From assembly GCA_964389805.1 (NCBI GenBank), contig CAYMFU010000085.1, positions 1-17,518 on the forward strand: a stretch of 17,518 nt of DNA. Reading direction: 5' to 3'. Made by a program: the position numbers and the translations under genes. This DNA is from JAGTVG01 sp964389805 (GTDB lineage Bacteria; Bacteroidota; Bacteroidia; Cytophagales; Cyclobacteriaceae). Under the pieces are notes generated by a model. That model saw nothing but the letters and a program-made list of their open reading frames with translations, made no database searches and was not told the DNA's origin. Below are positions 1 through 7,271 of the stretch, one piece after another (position 1 is the stretch's first letter; each line of letters begins with the position of its first letter).

Positions 1-744
1 GCTTATATTGGCAAAAGGAAGGACAGCTACAGATTTCGGTGATGGATTGAACTCAGACTCTCCCCATAAAACTTGTCTGACAAGATAAATAGCAAATCCG
101 ATGATGATAACGGAGGCCATTAATACCAGCCACCGGGCAAAAGCGGGGAGCTTCTTTATTCCGGAAATTTTCTGTGAGGTTCTTGCTTTTTTGTCAATAT
201 ATTCCTGATCGGGGATGGGTAATCCTTTATTTGATATAGCATATATACCCAAAGGTAAATCAACATTTTTTAATTTATATTCTCCGAGTGCCTTAAATTT
301 AAATTCCGCTTGATTTCGAATTTGCCGGAAGATTGAATCTGAGATCAGGATCCCACCGGAAACACTTAATGCCTGTATTCTGGAGGCTACGTTAACCCCA
401 TCTCCAAATATCGCATTCTTCTTAACCACGACCTCCCCAAGATGAATGCCAATTCTTAATGGTACAGTTGGTTCCTGTGAAAGTGCTTTCTGAATGTCTA
501 TAGCACAAAAAACAGCCTCATAGGCGCTTTCAAAGATTGAAAGGGTTCCATCGCCATAATATTGAAGTATTTTGCCATTGTGGAGGCTGATATATTTTTC
601 GAGAATGGTTCTGTGGTGCTCTACCCGCCTCAAGCCATCTTCCTCGTTCTGCTGCATCATAACAGTATACCCCACTATGTCTGTAAACATTATAGCAGCC
701 AGCTTGCGCCCTGAAGAAACCTCATTGTCGCGAGAATATTCCAT
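1..744 (-). CDS. Class III adenylate/guanylate cyclase with TM segment and TolB-like start (partial, 3' end outside window)
   Basis: The 248 visible codons begin at the ATG at 744 and run off the left edge. Residues 14-170 form a class III nucleotide cyclase catalytic domain, which makes cAMP or cGMP from the NTP. The first metal Asp is D22 (FTDI), the second is D65 (YYGDG), and the transition-state pair is N118/R122 (GDGVNVASR). A hydrophobic segment at about 203-222 predicts one membrane helix with the cyclase in the cytoplasm. Residues 238-248 (SVAVLPFANIS) match the usual start of a TolB-like domain, which in this architecture often leads into TPR repeats; those would lie outside the window. 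The two substrate-selecting positions look non-canonical: Q61 where a cyclase has Lys (or Glu), and A111 where Asp is usual. Cyclase fold is confident; activity and substrate are not. It is divergent from the oxidoreductase gene at 972 and a perfect FNR-type dyad lies just upstream. Confidence 0.9.
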   Translation of the reverse strand, partial: MEYSRDNEVSSGRKLAAIMFTDIVGYTVMMQQNEEDGLRRVEHHRTILEKYISLHNGKILQYYGDGTLSIFESAYEAVFCAIDIQKALSQEPTVPLRIGIHLGEVVVKKNAIFGDGVNVASRIQALSVSGGILISDSIFRQIRNQAEFKFKALGEYKLKNVDLPLGIYAISNKGLPIPDQEYIDKKARTSQKISGIKKLPAFARWLVLMASVIIIGFAIYLVRQVLWGESEFNPSPKSVAVLPFANIS

Positions 745-775
745 TGAAACTTAATTGATCAACGAATTTACATAT

Positions 776-789
776 TTGATTTGTATCAA
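776..789. promoter_or_regulatory. FNR-type dyad TTGAT-N4-ATCAA
   Basis: The sequence reads TTGAT TTGT ATCAA, an exact match to the consensus for FNR-class CRP/FNR-family regulators known from Proteobacteria. With flanking bases the arms are 6 bp (775-780 and 785-790). A second palindrome built from the same half-site, TTGATCAA, sits at 755-762, 11 bases from the cyclase ATG. The dyad centre is about 38 bp upstream of the cyclase start codon and about 190 bp upstream of the oxidoreductase start. Whether a Bacteroidota CRP/FNR protein binds here is inference; AT-rich intergenic DNA gives some chance matches. Confidence 0.4.
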
Positions 790-971
790 AAAAAAGCAAA
801 ATACAAATTAATGACTTTAAGTCCTCTAAATTTATGTTAAACGGCAGAATAATCTTCTATGATCATCCATTCTTATTTTTAATTTATCGATTGAAATTGA
901 AAGTAAAAGATTTAATAGCTAAATTGAAAAGACATTTTTTGAATTAATAGAATTTTTCTACAAGTCTGTAT

Positions 972-2444
972 ATGGGAAAAGCTAAATCAGGCGAAAGGCT
1001 TCTTGGGCGCAGAGAATTTATAGGTGGCGTGGGTATGCTGACATTAGCGGGGAAAATGGATCCTTCACGGGCTGAAGAAACCAGGGAGAGACCTGAAATA
1101 TGGAAGTTTAATGAAAATGTCAGGTTAGGCATTATTGGATTTGGATTTAGAGGAGAGCAGCTTGCAAGGGCATTGGGGTTTGCCACCGAGGATTGGATTG
1201 AAGAACAAAAATTAAAAGCCACTGAAAATCCCCGAAACACCACACTGAATGAATTTTATGATCAAAGTGATCTGGGAGTGGAGTTTGCAGGAGTATGTGA
1301 TGTTTATAATACCAGGATAAGGAGAGGGGTGCAAGCATTTCATGGAAAAGCCGAAGGCTATAGCGATTATCGTGAGCTTTTGAAAGATAAGTCAATAGAG
1401 GCAGTGATCATCGCTACCCCGGATCATTGGCATGCCACAATGGCTATTGAAGCCGCAAATGCAGGGAAACATGTTTATCTTGAAAAATGTATGACTCGTA
1501 CCGCAGAGGAAGCAGTCCATTTGCGAAATATTATACGGGAAAAAGGTGTAATCTTTCAATTGGGACACCAGGGGAGGCAAAGCGATACAAATCTTAAAGC
1601 CAGACAACTCGTTGAACAGGGGACTTTGGGAAAGATCTCTTTGGTGGAGACCACGACCAACAGGAACAATCCCTTCGGAGCCTGGCAATGGCCCTTAGAA
1701 GTAAGTGGGAATGAAAACACAATTGATTGGGAAATGTTTGAAGGACCGGCAGCGAATAAAATGCCTTTTAATGCTGAAAGGTTTTTCAGATGGCGTTGCT
1801 GGTACGATTATGGAACAGGTATGGCTGGTGATCTTTTGACTCATGAATATGATGCATTAAATTCAATCCTGAACCTGGGAATCCCCAATTCAGCTATAGC
1901 TTCCGGAGGAATATATTTTTATAATGACGGCAGGGATGTGCCGGACGTCTTTCAGGCGAATTTTGAATACGACGATCAGAAACTCAGTCTTATTTATAGT
2001 GGTACCCTTGCCAATGGAACACCCAGGGGAACTCTAATTATGGGAACTGATGCAACACTGGAATTGGGGAAATCTTTACGGGTATGGGCCGAATCAGAAT
2101 CAACAAAATATAAGAACAGAATTGAAGCTGGTATTATCGATCCTAGTAAGCCAATGGTTAATTATAGTAGAGAGAATCTTGAAATCGATGGATTGACATC
2201 AGCTACCGCAAAATATTTTGCAGATCGTGGATTAATGTATACCTATCAGGAAGGTAAACGTTATGATACCTCACATCTGCATCTGGCTGAATGGTTAAAT
2301 TGTATCAGAAACAATAAAAAACCAAGTTGTGATATCAATAGAGGATTTGAGGAAGCTATTACTGCACATATGGCCACAGTATCGTACAGGAAAGGAAAGA
2401 AGATATTTTGGGATACTCAAAAAGAAGAAATTGTAATTAATTAA
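972..2444 (+). CDS. Tat-exported Gfo/Idh/MocA family NAD(P)-dependent oxidoreductase
   Basis: A 490-residue oxidoreductase of the Gfo/Idh/MocA family, which oxidises or reduces sugars, inositols and related polyols using NAD(P). A twin-arginine signal occupies about residues 10-34 (GRREFIGG, then a short hydrophobic stretch and a likely cleavage near SRA/EE), so the product is probably exported folded with its cofactor, as is known for Zymomonas glucose-fructose oxidoreductase. The Rossmann motif is GFGFRG at 56-61, and ATPDHWHA at 148-155 is typical of the family. The usual EKP reads EKC at 171-173. D287 and H291 (GDLLTHEYD) are the likely catalytic pair. About 35 residues are inserted between the first helix and second strand (70-105). 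The start at 972 gives the full n-region ahead of the arginines; no Shine-Dalgarno is seen. It lies 27 bp ahead of the isomerase-like gene, probably in one operon. Substrate unknown. Confidence 0.92.
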   Translation: MGKAKSGERLLGRREFIGGVGMLTLAGKMDPSRAEETRERPEIWKFNENVRLGIIGFGFRGEQLARALGFATEDWIEEQKLKATENPRNTTLNEFYDQSDLGVEFAGVCDVYNTRIRRGVQAFHGKAEGYSDYRELLKDKSIEAVIIATPDHWHATMAIEAANAGKHVYLEKCMTRTAEEAVHLRNIIREKGVIFQLGHQGRQSDTNLKARQLVEQGTLGKISLVETTTNRNNPFGAWQWPLEVSGNENTIDWEMFEGPAANKMPFNAERFFRWRCWYDYGTGMAGDLLTHEYDALNSILNLGIPNSAIASGGIYFYNDGRDVPDVFQANFEYDDQKLSLIYSGTLANGTPRGTLIMGTDATLELGKSLRVWAESESTKYKNRIEAGIIDPSKPMVNYSRENLEIDGLTSATAKYFADRGLMYTYQEGKRYDTSHLHLAEWLNCIRNNKKPSCDINRGFEEAITAHMATVSYRKGKKIFWDTQKEEIVIN

Positions 2445-2471
2445 TAAAGGATATTTTATAAATTATTTATC

Positions 2472-3551
2472 ATGAAAAGCTCAAACATTAATCGTAGAGA
2501 ATTTATCCGTAATTCAGCAGCAAGTGCTGCAGCATTGGGCCTCGTTGCCCCTGCAATACCTTCCCTGGCAGATGATAAAAAGAAGGATGCCCAGGCGAAA
2601 GTCGGACTGTATAGTATTACTTTCCTGGGTGTCTGGTATAAGGGACCTGCTTTAACCATGGACCAGGTACTGACGAAATCTAAGGAACTCGGTTTTGATG
2701 GTATGGAGATCGATGGAAAAAGGCCACACGGTAATCCATTAGATTGGCCCACCAAAAAATGTAAGGAGTTTGTAAAAAAAGCGGATGATATTGGGCAGGA
2801 AATTTATGCAGTTTCTGCAAATAATGATTTTAGTAGCCCAATACCCGAATATCGTGAATGCCAGATTGCCTATATGAAAGATCTGATCAGGATGACTTCT
2901 GATTTTGGGGTAAAAAATCTGCGGGTTTTCCTCGGCTGGCCTGGTGTAACCCTCCATGAGGATGGTGGAAAATATTCTATTGCACACGATATCTGGCAGC
3001 ATACGCATTATCAGTTCAGCCCTGAGGAGATTTGGGGATGGTGTAGAGAGGGTATGGCTGAAAGTGTTAAATATGCTTCAGACTATGGAGTTACCCTGGC
3101 ACTGCAAAACCACAAACCGGTGATCAATAACTGGAAGGATATGATGCGGATGGTCAAAGAAATAGATTCACCGAACTTAAAGGTTTGCCTGGATGCACCA
3201 ATTATGGAAGATAAAAGCCCTGAAAACATGATGGAAGCTGCAAAAGCAGCAGGTGATCTTCAGGTTCTTACCCATTTCGGTGGTGAATACGGGAAAGATA
3301 CGGATGGCAATGTAGTGGATATACAGGTGTACAAAAGAGAAATAGGCACTGATGGAAAGCCCATCCCGGAAGTGATATATCCCTCATTTATTAAGGCCAT
3401 GAACAGCATTGGATATAATGGGTATTATAGTTATGAGTTATGTCACCCATTACCCGTGAAGGATGGCGAAAAAGTCGGGATCGATTATGCAGAATACTGT
3501 GCAAGAAATGCTTGTGAAATGATGAAAGGATTAATAGGAAATGTAGGGTAA
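2472..3551 (+). CDS. Tat-exported sugar phosphate isomerase/epimerase-like TIM barrel
   Basis: A 359-residue protein of the xylose-isomerase-like AP-endonuclease-2 TIM-barrel superfamily (sugar phosphate isomerases/epimerases). Residues 1-33 are a clear Tat signal: NRREFIRNSA, an Ala-rich hydrophobic core, and cleavage near SLA/DD. Candidate metal-site residues along the barrel are E79, H214 (ALQNH), D241 (CLDAP), H268 (THFGGEYG) and E322 (YSYELCHP). The usual first metal ligand Glu before NH is Gln (Q212), a variant also seen in exported family members, so a divalent-metal isomerase role is likely but not certain. It follows the Gfo/Idh/MocA gene by 27 bp and both are exported, which suggests consecutive steps on the same sugar or polyol. 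Its last 21 bp overlap the 3' end of the convergent kinase-like gene. Fold is confident; substrate is unknown, and a phosphorylated substrate is unlikely outside the cytoplasm. Confidence 0.9.
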   Translation: MKSSNINRREFIRNSAASAAALGLVAPAIPSLADDKKKDAQAKVGLYSITFLGVWYKGPALTMDQVLTKSKELGFDGMEIDGKRPHGNPLDWPTKKCKEFVKKADDIGQEIYAVSANNDFSSPIPEYRECQIAYMKDLIRMTSDFGVKNLRVFLGWPGVTLHEDGGKYSIAHDIWQHTHYQFSPEEIWGWCREGMAESVKYASDYGVTLALQNHKPVINNWKDMMRMVKEIDSPNLKVCLDAPIMEDKSPENMMEAAKAAGDLQVLTHFGGEYGKDTDGNVVDIQVYKREIGTDGKPIPEVIYPSFIKAMNSIGYNGYYSYELCHPLPVKDGEKVGIDYAEYCARNACEMMKGLIGNVG

Positions 3552-4286
3552 AAGATCCTTTTCCCAGGTTTCAACGTATTCGGCATTTTCGTTTCTGTAT
3601 AAGGATACAAAAGATTGCAGCGATTTCAGTGCATCCCCTAAGGGATAATAAAAAGCGTCCCAATTTTCACTATCCTCGCCGTCATGATTTGGTATGACGT
3701 ACTTAAACTGATAGGCCATGCCCAATTCCTTATAAGCACTGGAGGCTCTTTTTTCAATATTTTCAAGGTCTTTTAAAGATAATTCGGATTTTTGCTTTCG
3801 GGTCCGGCGCAGCAACTTTCTTCGCATGATATCTGTGACCAGATCAGGAAGCTCAATATTAGAGTCTGTATTTTTCAGGAAAATAATTTCTTCTCTTGAG
3901 ATCGGTGCCATGAACATATTCAGTTGAGAAATGCCATGAATCTGAGCCTGTTCTAAAAGAATACTGCCCACAAATGGATTACCCTCAAAAAACACATCAC
4001 CCTGTTGTAACAATTCCTTGAGTTCTTCCATATCCAGGGCCTGCAGATCTCCTCGAACATCGAGTACGATATATTTGCTATCGGATTTAAGAGATTCTAT
4101 ATGCTGGCGGGTCCGGAAGTAATAATCAACACCATCTTTTTCTCCTGGCCTGGGGCCTCGGTCATTATATAAGACCAAAGGCCTTAGTGATGCTTTTATT
4201 TCAGGATAAAATCTACCCAGCGCTGCAGACAAGGGGCTTTTTCCTACACAAGATGGGCCGGATAATATGATAAGTCTGCCTGCCAT
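3531..4286 (-). CDS. Divergent guanylate-kinase-like P-loop NTPase
   Basis: A 251-residue soluble protein with a Walker A loop GPSCVGKSP at 10-18 and a segment at 40-57 (YNDRGPRPGEKDGVDYYF) that matches the nucleotide-binding hallmark of guanylate kinase. Typical GMP kinase is about 190-210 residues and reads SxTTRxPRPGE there, so the first TTR part has been replaced. The following stretch (70-100) does not carry the Glu and Tyr that complete the GMP site in true GMP kinases. The middle (145-190) is a charged, Arg/Lys-rich helical region and may act as a lid. It could phosphorylate a substrate other than GMP or be a regulatory P-loop protein. No signal peptide. It is convergent with, and overlaps by 21 bp, the isomerase-like gene, and is divergent from the cytosolic Gfo/Idh/MocA gene at 4487. 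Family call good, substrate unknown. Confidence 0.8.
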   Translation of the reverse strand: MAGRLIILSGPSCVGKSPLSAALGRFYPEIKASLRPLVLYNDRGPRPGEKDGVDYYFRTRQHIESLKSDSKYIVLDVRGDLQALDMEELKELLQQGDVFFEGNPFVGSILLEQAQIHGISQLNMFMAPISREEIIFLKNTDSNIELPDLVTDIMRRKLLRRTRKQKSELSLKDLENIEKRASSAYKELGMAYQFKYVIPNHDGEDSENWDAFYYPLGDALKSLQSFVSLYRNENAEYVETWEKDLLPYISY

Positions 4287-4324
4287 GTTTGAAATGCGGT
4301 TTTATTTAAGAAATAAGTCTTTTC

Positions 4325-4347
4325 TTATCATAGAATAAAGATGATAA
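4325..4347. promoter_or_regulatory. 7-bp dyad between divergent genes (possible operator)
   Basis: TTATCAT (4325-4331) and ATGATAA (4341-4347) are perfect inverted repeats around a 9-base spacer. They lie about 39 bp upstream of the minus-strand kinase-like start and 140 bp upstream of the plus-strand oxidoreductase start. No T-tract follows on either strand, so an operator fits better than a terminator. The region is very AT-rich, so chance is a serious alternative. Confidence 0.25.
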
Positions 4348-4486
4348 TAACTCCCCAATTTATTAAAAATTATCAAATAAGTGTATTATAAACCCCGGCA
4401 GATCTTATTTTATGAAGAAATATTTTTTTCAATTCAAATCATTGAGATTTTCTTTATTTTAGACACTTATTTTAAAACCAACAATT

Positions 4487-5581
4487 ATGTCGAAAGTACA
4501 TGTCGGATTTTTGGGAGCAGGTGGAATTGCCAGAGCCCATGCATATGCACTAAATGCTTTGAAGTTCTACTATGATTCTGTCCCTGAAATTGAATTTGAA
4601 TCGGTTACCTCCGCCCGTGAGGCAAGTCGGATCGAATTCGCTCAGAGATACAACTTTCAATCCGCAGAAGATATAGACGCATTCACTGAAAACTCTTCAA
4701 TTGATACGGTTTTAATATTGGGGCCAAATAAAGTGCACTTCGATCATTTAGAAATCGCCTTATCAATGCCTGAAGTTAAAAATATATACCTTGAAAAGCC
4801 GGTTTGTTCTACATATGATGAAGAGAAACAAATGCACAAAATGCTATCAAGCTTCCCGGAGAACAAAAAGATACTCGTAGGATTTCAATTTATTCAATCA
4901 CCAGCCGTAAGGGAAGCCCTGGCTTTCTGGAAATCAGGGATTTTGGGAAATCCCCTTCATTTTGATCTTAAATATTATCATGGTGACTATCTTCAGGCCG
5001 CTTATCGGGAGAAACGTGCTACCAGGTTAACACCTGCGCCAGATGGAGGTGCTATGGCAGACCTGGGTTCTCATGGTATAAGTATGCTAATGGCCTTTCT
5101 TGGGAATGACCTGAAAATATTAAATGCCTTGCAGGCAGGGAGTTTTGATGATGTTCCGCCCGAATCTGATCTTTTCAGTTCCATTTCATTAATGGATCCA
5201 AAAAGCCGGGCAGTTGGTAATATGTCAGCAAGCCGGATCAGTTCAGGTACCGGGGATTGGGTGAATCTGGAATTATTCGCCGAAAATGGATATTTGAAAT
5301 ACTCTTCTCTGAATCCGGACCACTATGAGTACTTTCTTGAGTCTGATCAGAAATGTATTAAACAGGCTGTAGGCAGTAATTATAAACCAATAACAGGCTT
5401 CCCCTCCGGGCATGTACCTGCGGGGTGGCTTCGCGCCATGATCCATGCACATTATATATTCCTGACTGGCGATTTAAGGGTCTCATTCCTGCCTGATCTG
5501 GCTCATGGTCTCGCAGTTCAGCGTATTGTGAGAGAGACGGCAAGCCATTTATCATCTTTTCGTGAAAAAACCAACGAATAA
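4487..5581 (+). CDS. Cytosolic Gfo/Idh/MocA family oxidoreductase
   Basis: A 364-residue NAD(P)-dependent dehydrogenase of the Gfo/Idh/MocA family. Unlike the paralogue at 972 it has no signal peptide and starts straight into the first Rossmann strand (VHVGFLGAGGIARAHA, glycine motif about 10-15). The canonical EKP is intact at 103-105. GGAMADLGSH at 187-196 supplies the likely catalytic D192/H196 pair at the domain junction, and the C-terminal half is the expected mixed beta-sheet dimerisation/substrate domain. Substrate is not predictable; sugars, sugar acids and inositols are typical. The gene stands alone, with about 200 bp of AT-rich DNA upstream and about 250 bp downstream, so it is probably monocistronic. 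Its cytoplasmic location suggests it acts on an imported product, possibly of the exported enzymes nearby, but that link rests only on proximity. Confidence 0.9.
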   Translation: MSKVHVGFLGAGGIARAHAYALNALKFYYDSVPEIEFESVTSAREASRIEFAQRYNFQSAEDIDAFTENSSIDTVLILGPNKVHFDHLEIALSMPEVKNIYLEKPVCSTYDEEKQMHKMLSSFPENKKILVGFQFIQSPAVREALAFWKSGILGNPLHFDLKYYHGDYLQAAYREKRATRLTPAPDGGAMADLGSHGISMLMAFLGNDLKILNALQAGSFDDVPPESDLFSSISLMDPKSRAVGNMSASRISSGTGDWVNLELFAENGYLKYSSLNPDHYEYFLESDQKCIKQAVGSNYKPITGFPSGHVPAGWLRAMIHAHYIFLTGDLRVSFLPDLAHGLAVQRIVRETASHLSSFREKTNE

Positions 5582-5603
5582 AACATTAAGTGTATTCATA
5601 TGA

Positions 5604-5635
5604 TTATCAATAAGTTGTATAACTTATTCAGATAA
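5604..5635. other. Hairpin downstream of the 4487 oxidoreductase gene
   Basis: AATAAGTT (5609-5616) pairs perfectly with AACTTATT (5621-5628) around a GTAT loop. The stem extends with TTATC (5604-5608) against GATAA (5631-5635) across a two-base CA bulge. It begins 23 bases after the stop codon. No T-tract follows on the plus strand, so it may be a transcript-end stabiliser or a weak terminator rather than a canonical one. Confidence 0.4.
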
Positions 5636-5702
5636 TATTGAAAAAAGAATGATATTTTAGTGCAATTCCGAGTTACTTTTTCGTTATCCATAGGATTAAC
5701 CT

Positions 5703-5792
5703 ATGAAAATGCTTTGGGAGAATTACGTGGAATTTTCAATCAGCACCCGCGAAGTTCATGCTGTCAACTGGTTTTATGTACTAACCAGTTGA
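5703..5792 (+). CDS. Possible 29-residue leader peptide (very tentative)
   Basis: An ATG at 5703 opens 29 codons that end in TGA at 5790-5792. AGGA at 5692-5695 lies seven bases upstream and could serve as a ribosome site. The peptide is rich in aromatics (two Trp, two Phe, two Tyr) and resembles no family I know. The last ten codons span a strong RNA hairpin (5764-5792), the arrangement expected if translation of a leader controls folding ahead of the lipoprotein gene at 5836. An ORF this short can easily arise by chance. Confidence 0.15.
   Translation: MKMLWENYVEFSISTREVHAVNWFYVLTS
5764..5792 (+). promoter_or_regulatory. 10-bp perfect inverted repeat in the leader of the FG-GAP lipoprotein
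   Basis: TCAACTGGTT (5764-5773) and AACCAGTTGA (5783-5792) are exact reverse complements around a 9-base loop, ending 43 bases before the ATG at 5836. A smaller stem, CATAGG/CCTATG, is at 5689-5705. Without a T-tract it is not an intrinsic terminator; it is more likely an operator or a 5' UTR structure. An AGGAGG at 5811-5816 follows, 19 bases before the ATG, which is too far for normal Shine-Dalgarno function. Confidence 0.45.
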
Positions 5793-5835
5793 TCCTCAAG
5801 ACAAAATTTTAGGAGGAAAATTTAATTTTTAGTCT

Positions 5836-7086
5836 ATGCAGCAAATTTACCAAAGCCCAGCTAGCAGACCGTATGTATTTTCTACCCTGATATTGGCCAT
5901 TTTGGTTTTGGTTTTTAGTAGTTGCGAAATAATTCAGGAGGTATCCATGATAGAGGATCCCTATCCTGTGGAGTTTAAGGATGGAAAGCTCTATCCCGGC
6001 GACTACGGATCACATAAACAGTTCGGACGTCATATCGATATATGGGATAACTATGCCCTTATAGGATCCGGGAAGGAAAATGGGGTTTATATGTTCAGGA
6101 ACAATGGAGACCAATGGGAAGAAATGGAAAAACTGGAACTTCGGGCGAACTATGGCATCGGTGATATTTGCTTTAAAGAAGATTGGATACTGGTGGGGAC
6201 GGAATATGCCAATGGATCAGGAAAAGTAGATATATTTAGAATTGAAGATGAAGAAATTGAGTTTATACAGGAGGTTCATTCCAATGTAAAAGAAGATAGA
6301 TTTGGGTCCGCCATTGATGTTTCAGGGAATTATATGATCATTGGTTCAAAGGCTGCATGGAATGAGTGCGAAAATTGCGGAACCAATAGTGATCCAGGGA
6401 AAGTGTATATATATAAGCAGAATGGTGAAGAATGGACACTGGATAGCGATTTTGATGCAAATCCCCCAAGGGAAAATGATAAATTTGGACGAAAAGTAGC
6501 TATTTCCGATAATTTTGCCTTTGTGAAAGGTGGAAAAAAAGATACGGTATATGTGTACAACAACCTGGATGGGCAATGGACTTTTCATAGCTATCTGTGC
6601 CCGGAACCAGTGGATGTACTTGAAAAGGAATTTGAACAACAATTTGGGCAATCAATTCAGGTTGAGGGATCCAAATTAATGATAGGAGCGCCAACTTATC
6701 CTGTTAATGGTCTTCAGGACCGTATGGGCGCCGTTTATTATTACGAGTTACAGGAAGGAAGCGCTTGGGTATATAAAGAGAAAATAATAAATCCGAACTC
6801 AGTCCCCAGTGAAGAAGTAAATGAATTTGGTTCAACCATGAAAATGGCAGGAGATTATATGATCATCGGCGGAAATACGAACTACATTGGTGGTGGTGTT
6901 GTATATAAAAACACAGGATCCAAATGGGTGAATATTCATTATATTTCTCCTCCTGATGATCTGGTATCTCATGGATTTGGAATCTCTATGGATATTTCTG
7001 ATCAATGGATGCTTGTCGGACATATTGGAGATATGGATACAGGAACTGAAGCCGGCGCAGTATACGTCTTTGAAAATAATTATTAA
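5836..7086 (+). CDS. Lipoprotein with a predicted seven-bladed FG-GAP beta-propeller
   Basis: A 416-residue surface or periplasmic lipoprotein. Residues 12-29 are a hydrophobic signal and FSSC gives the lipidated Cys30. The rest consists of seven repeats of an FG-GAP/integrin-alpha-like unit of the form (F/Y)G-x-x-(hydrophobic)-(D/G)-x-(hydrophobic)-I-G. The FG or YG pair is at 63, 106, 156, 217, 270, 331 and 381, and each is followed by an LIGSG, ILVGTE or MIIGG strand. Spacing is 43-61 residues, as expected for a closed seven-bladed propeller. Each unit continues with a VYIYK, VYVYN or VYYYE strand. A CENC pair (178-181) sits in an insertion of blade three. No enzymatic motif is seen; these propellers usually bind glycans or proteins. 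The start at 5836 is the only ATG giving the full signal. It appears monocistronic, with a hairpin leader and its own terminator. Ligand unknown. Confidence 0.85.
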   Translation: MQQIYQSPASRPYVFSTLILAILVLVFSSCEIIQEVSMIEDPYPVEFKDGKLYPGDYGSHKQFGRHIDIWDNYALIGSGKENGVYMFRNNGDQWEEMEKLELRANYGIGDICFKEDWILVGTEYANGSGKVDIFRIEDEEIEFIQEVHSNVKEDRFGSAIDVSGNYMIIGSKAAWNECENCGTNSDPGKVYIYKQNGEEWTLDSDFDANPPRENDKFGRKVAISDNFAFVKGGKKDTVYVYNNLDGQWTFHSYLCPEPVDVLEKEFEQQFGQSIQVEGSKLMIGAPTYPVNGLQDRMGAVYYYELQEGSAWVYKEKIINPNSVPSEEVNEFGSTMKMAGDYMIIGGNTNYIGGGVVYKNTGSKWVNIHYISPPDDLVSHGFGISMDISDQWMLVGHIGDMDTGTEAGAVYVFENNY

Positions 7087-7104
7087 TAGATCTATAGATA
7101 AGTC

Positions 7105-7194
7105 CTTCTCAGATTCCCGCCTGTAGCGTATGGGGTTTCTTCACTCGAGCCATAAGTAGACGCTCTTTATAGCAACCAGCGGGAATCAGGGAAG
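7105..7194 (+). other. Extended imperfect hairpin in the 3' region of the lipoprotein gene
   Basis: The arms 7105-7127 and 7172-7194 match at 18 of 23 positions plus one G-U. They centre on a perfect 9-bp core, GATTCCCGC (7112-7120) and GCGGGAATC (7179-7187). A nested stem, TATGG (7129-7133) with CCATA (7150-7154), lies inside. The GC-rich core stands out from the surrounding AT-rich DNA. The element starts 19 bases after the lipoprotein stop and lies upstream of the terminator, so it would be part of that mRNA. It may be a stabilising 3' UTR, a processed small RNA, or a relic of a palindromic repeat. Confidence 0.4.
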
Positions 7195-7271
7195 CAATTA
7201 GTGGATTGTTACATTTTTTCACACTTATGAAAACAGCATAATCTGTAGTACACTATTGCGAATTTTACTCT

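Noticed and set aside
1392..1688. Minus-strand reading frames inside the oxidoreductase gene and similar antisense frames elsewhere
   Set aside because: They lie wholly within well-supported genes on the other strand and show no family resemblance or separate start signals.
5604..5635. Canonical intrinsic terminator after the 4487 gene
   Set aside because: The stem is good but no T-run follows on either strand; kept only as a hairpin.
5811..5816. AGGAGG as the ribosome binding site of the lipoprotein gene
   Set aside because: It lies 19 bases before the only suitable ATG (5836), too far for normal use, and an in-frame stop separates it from that ATG, ruling out an earlier start.
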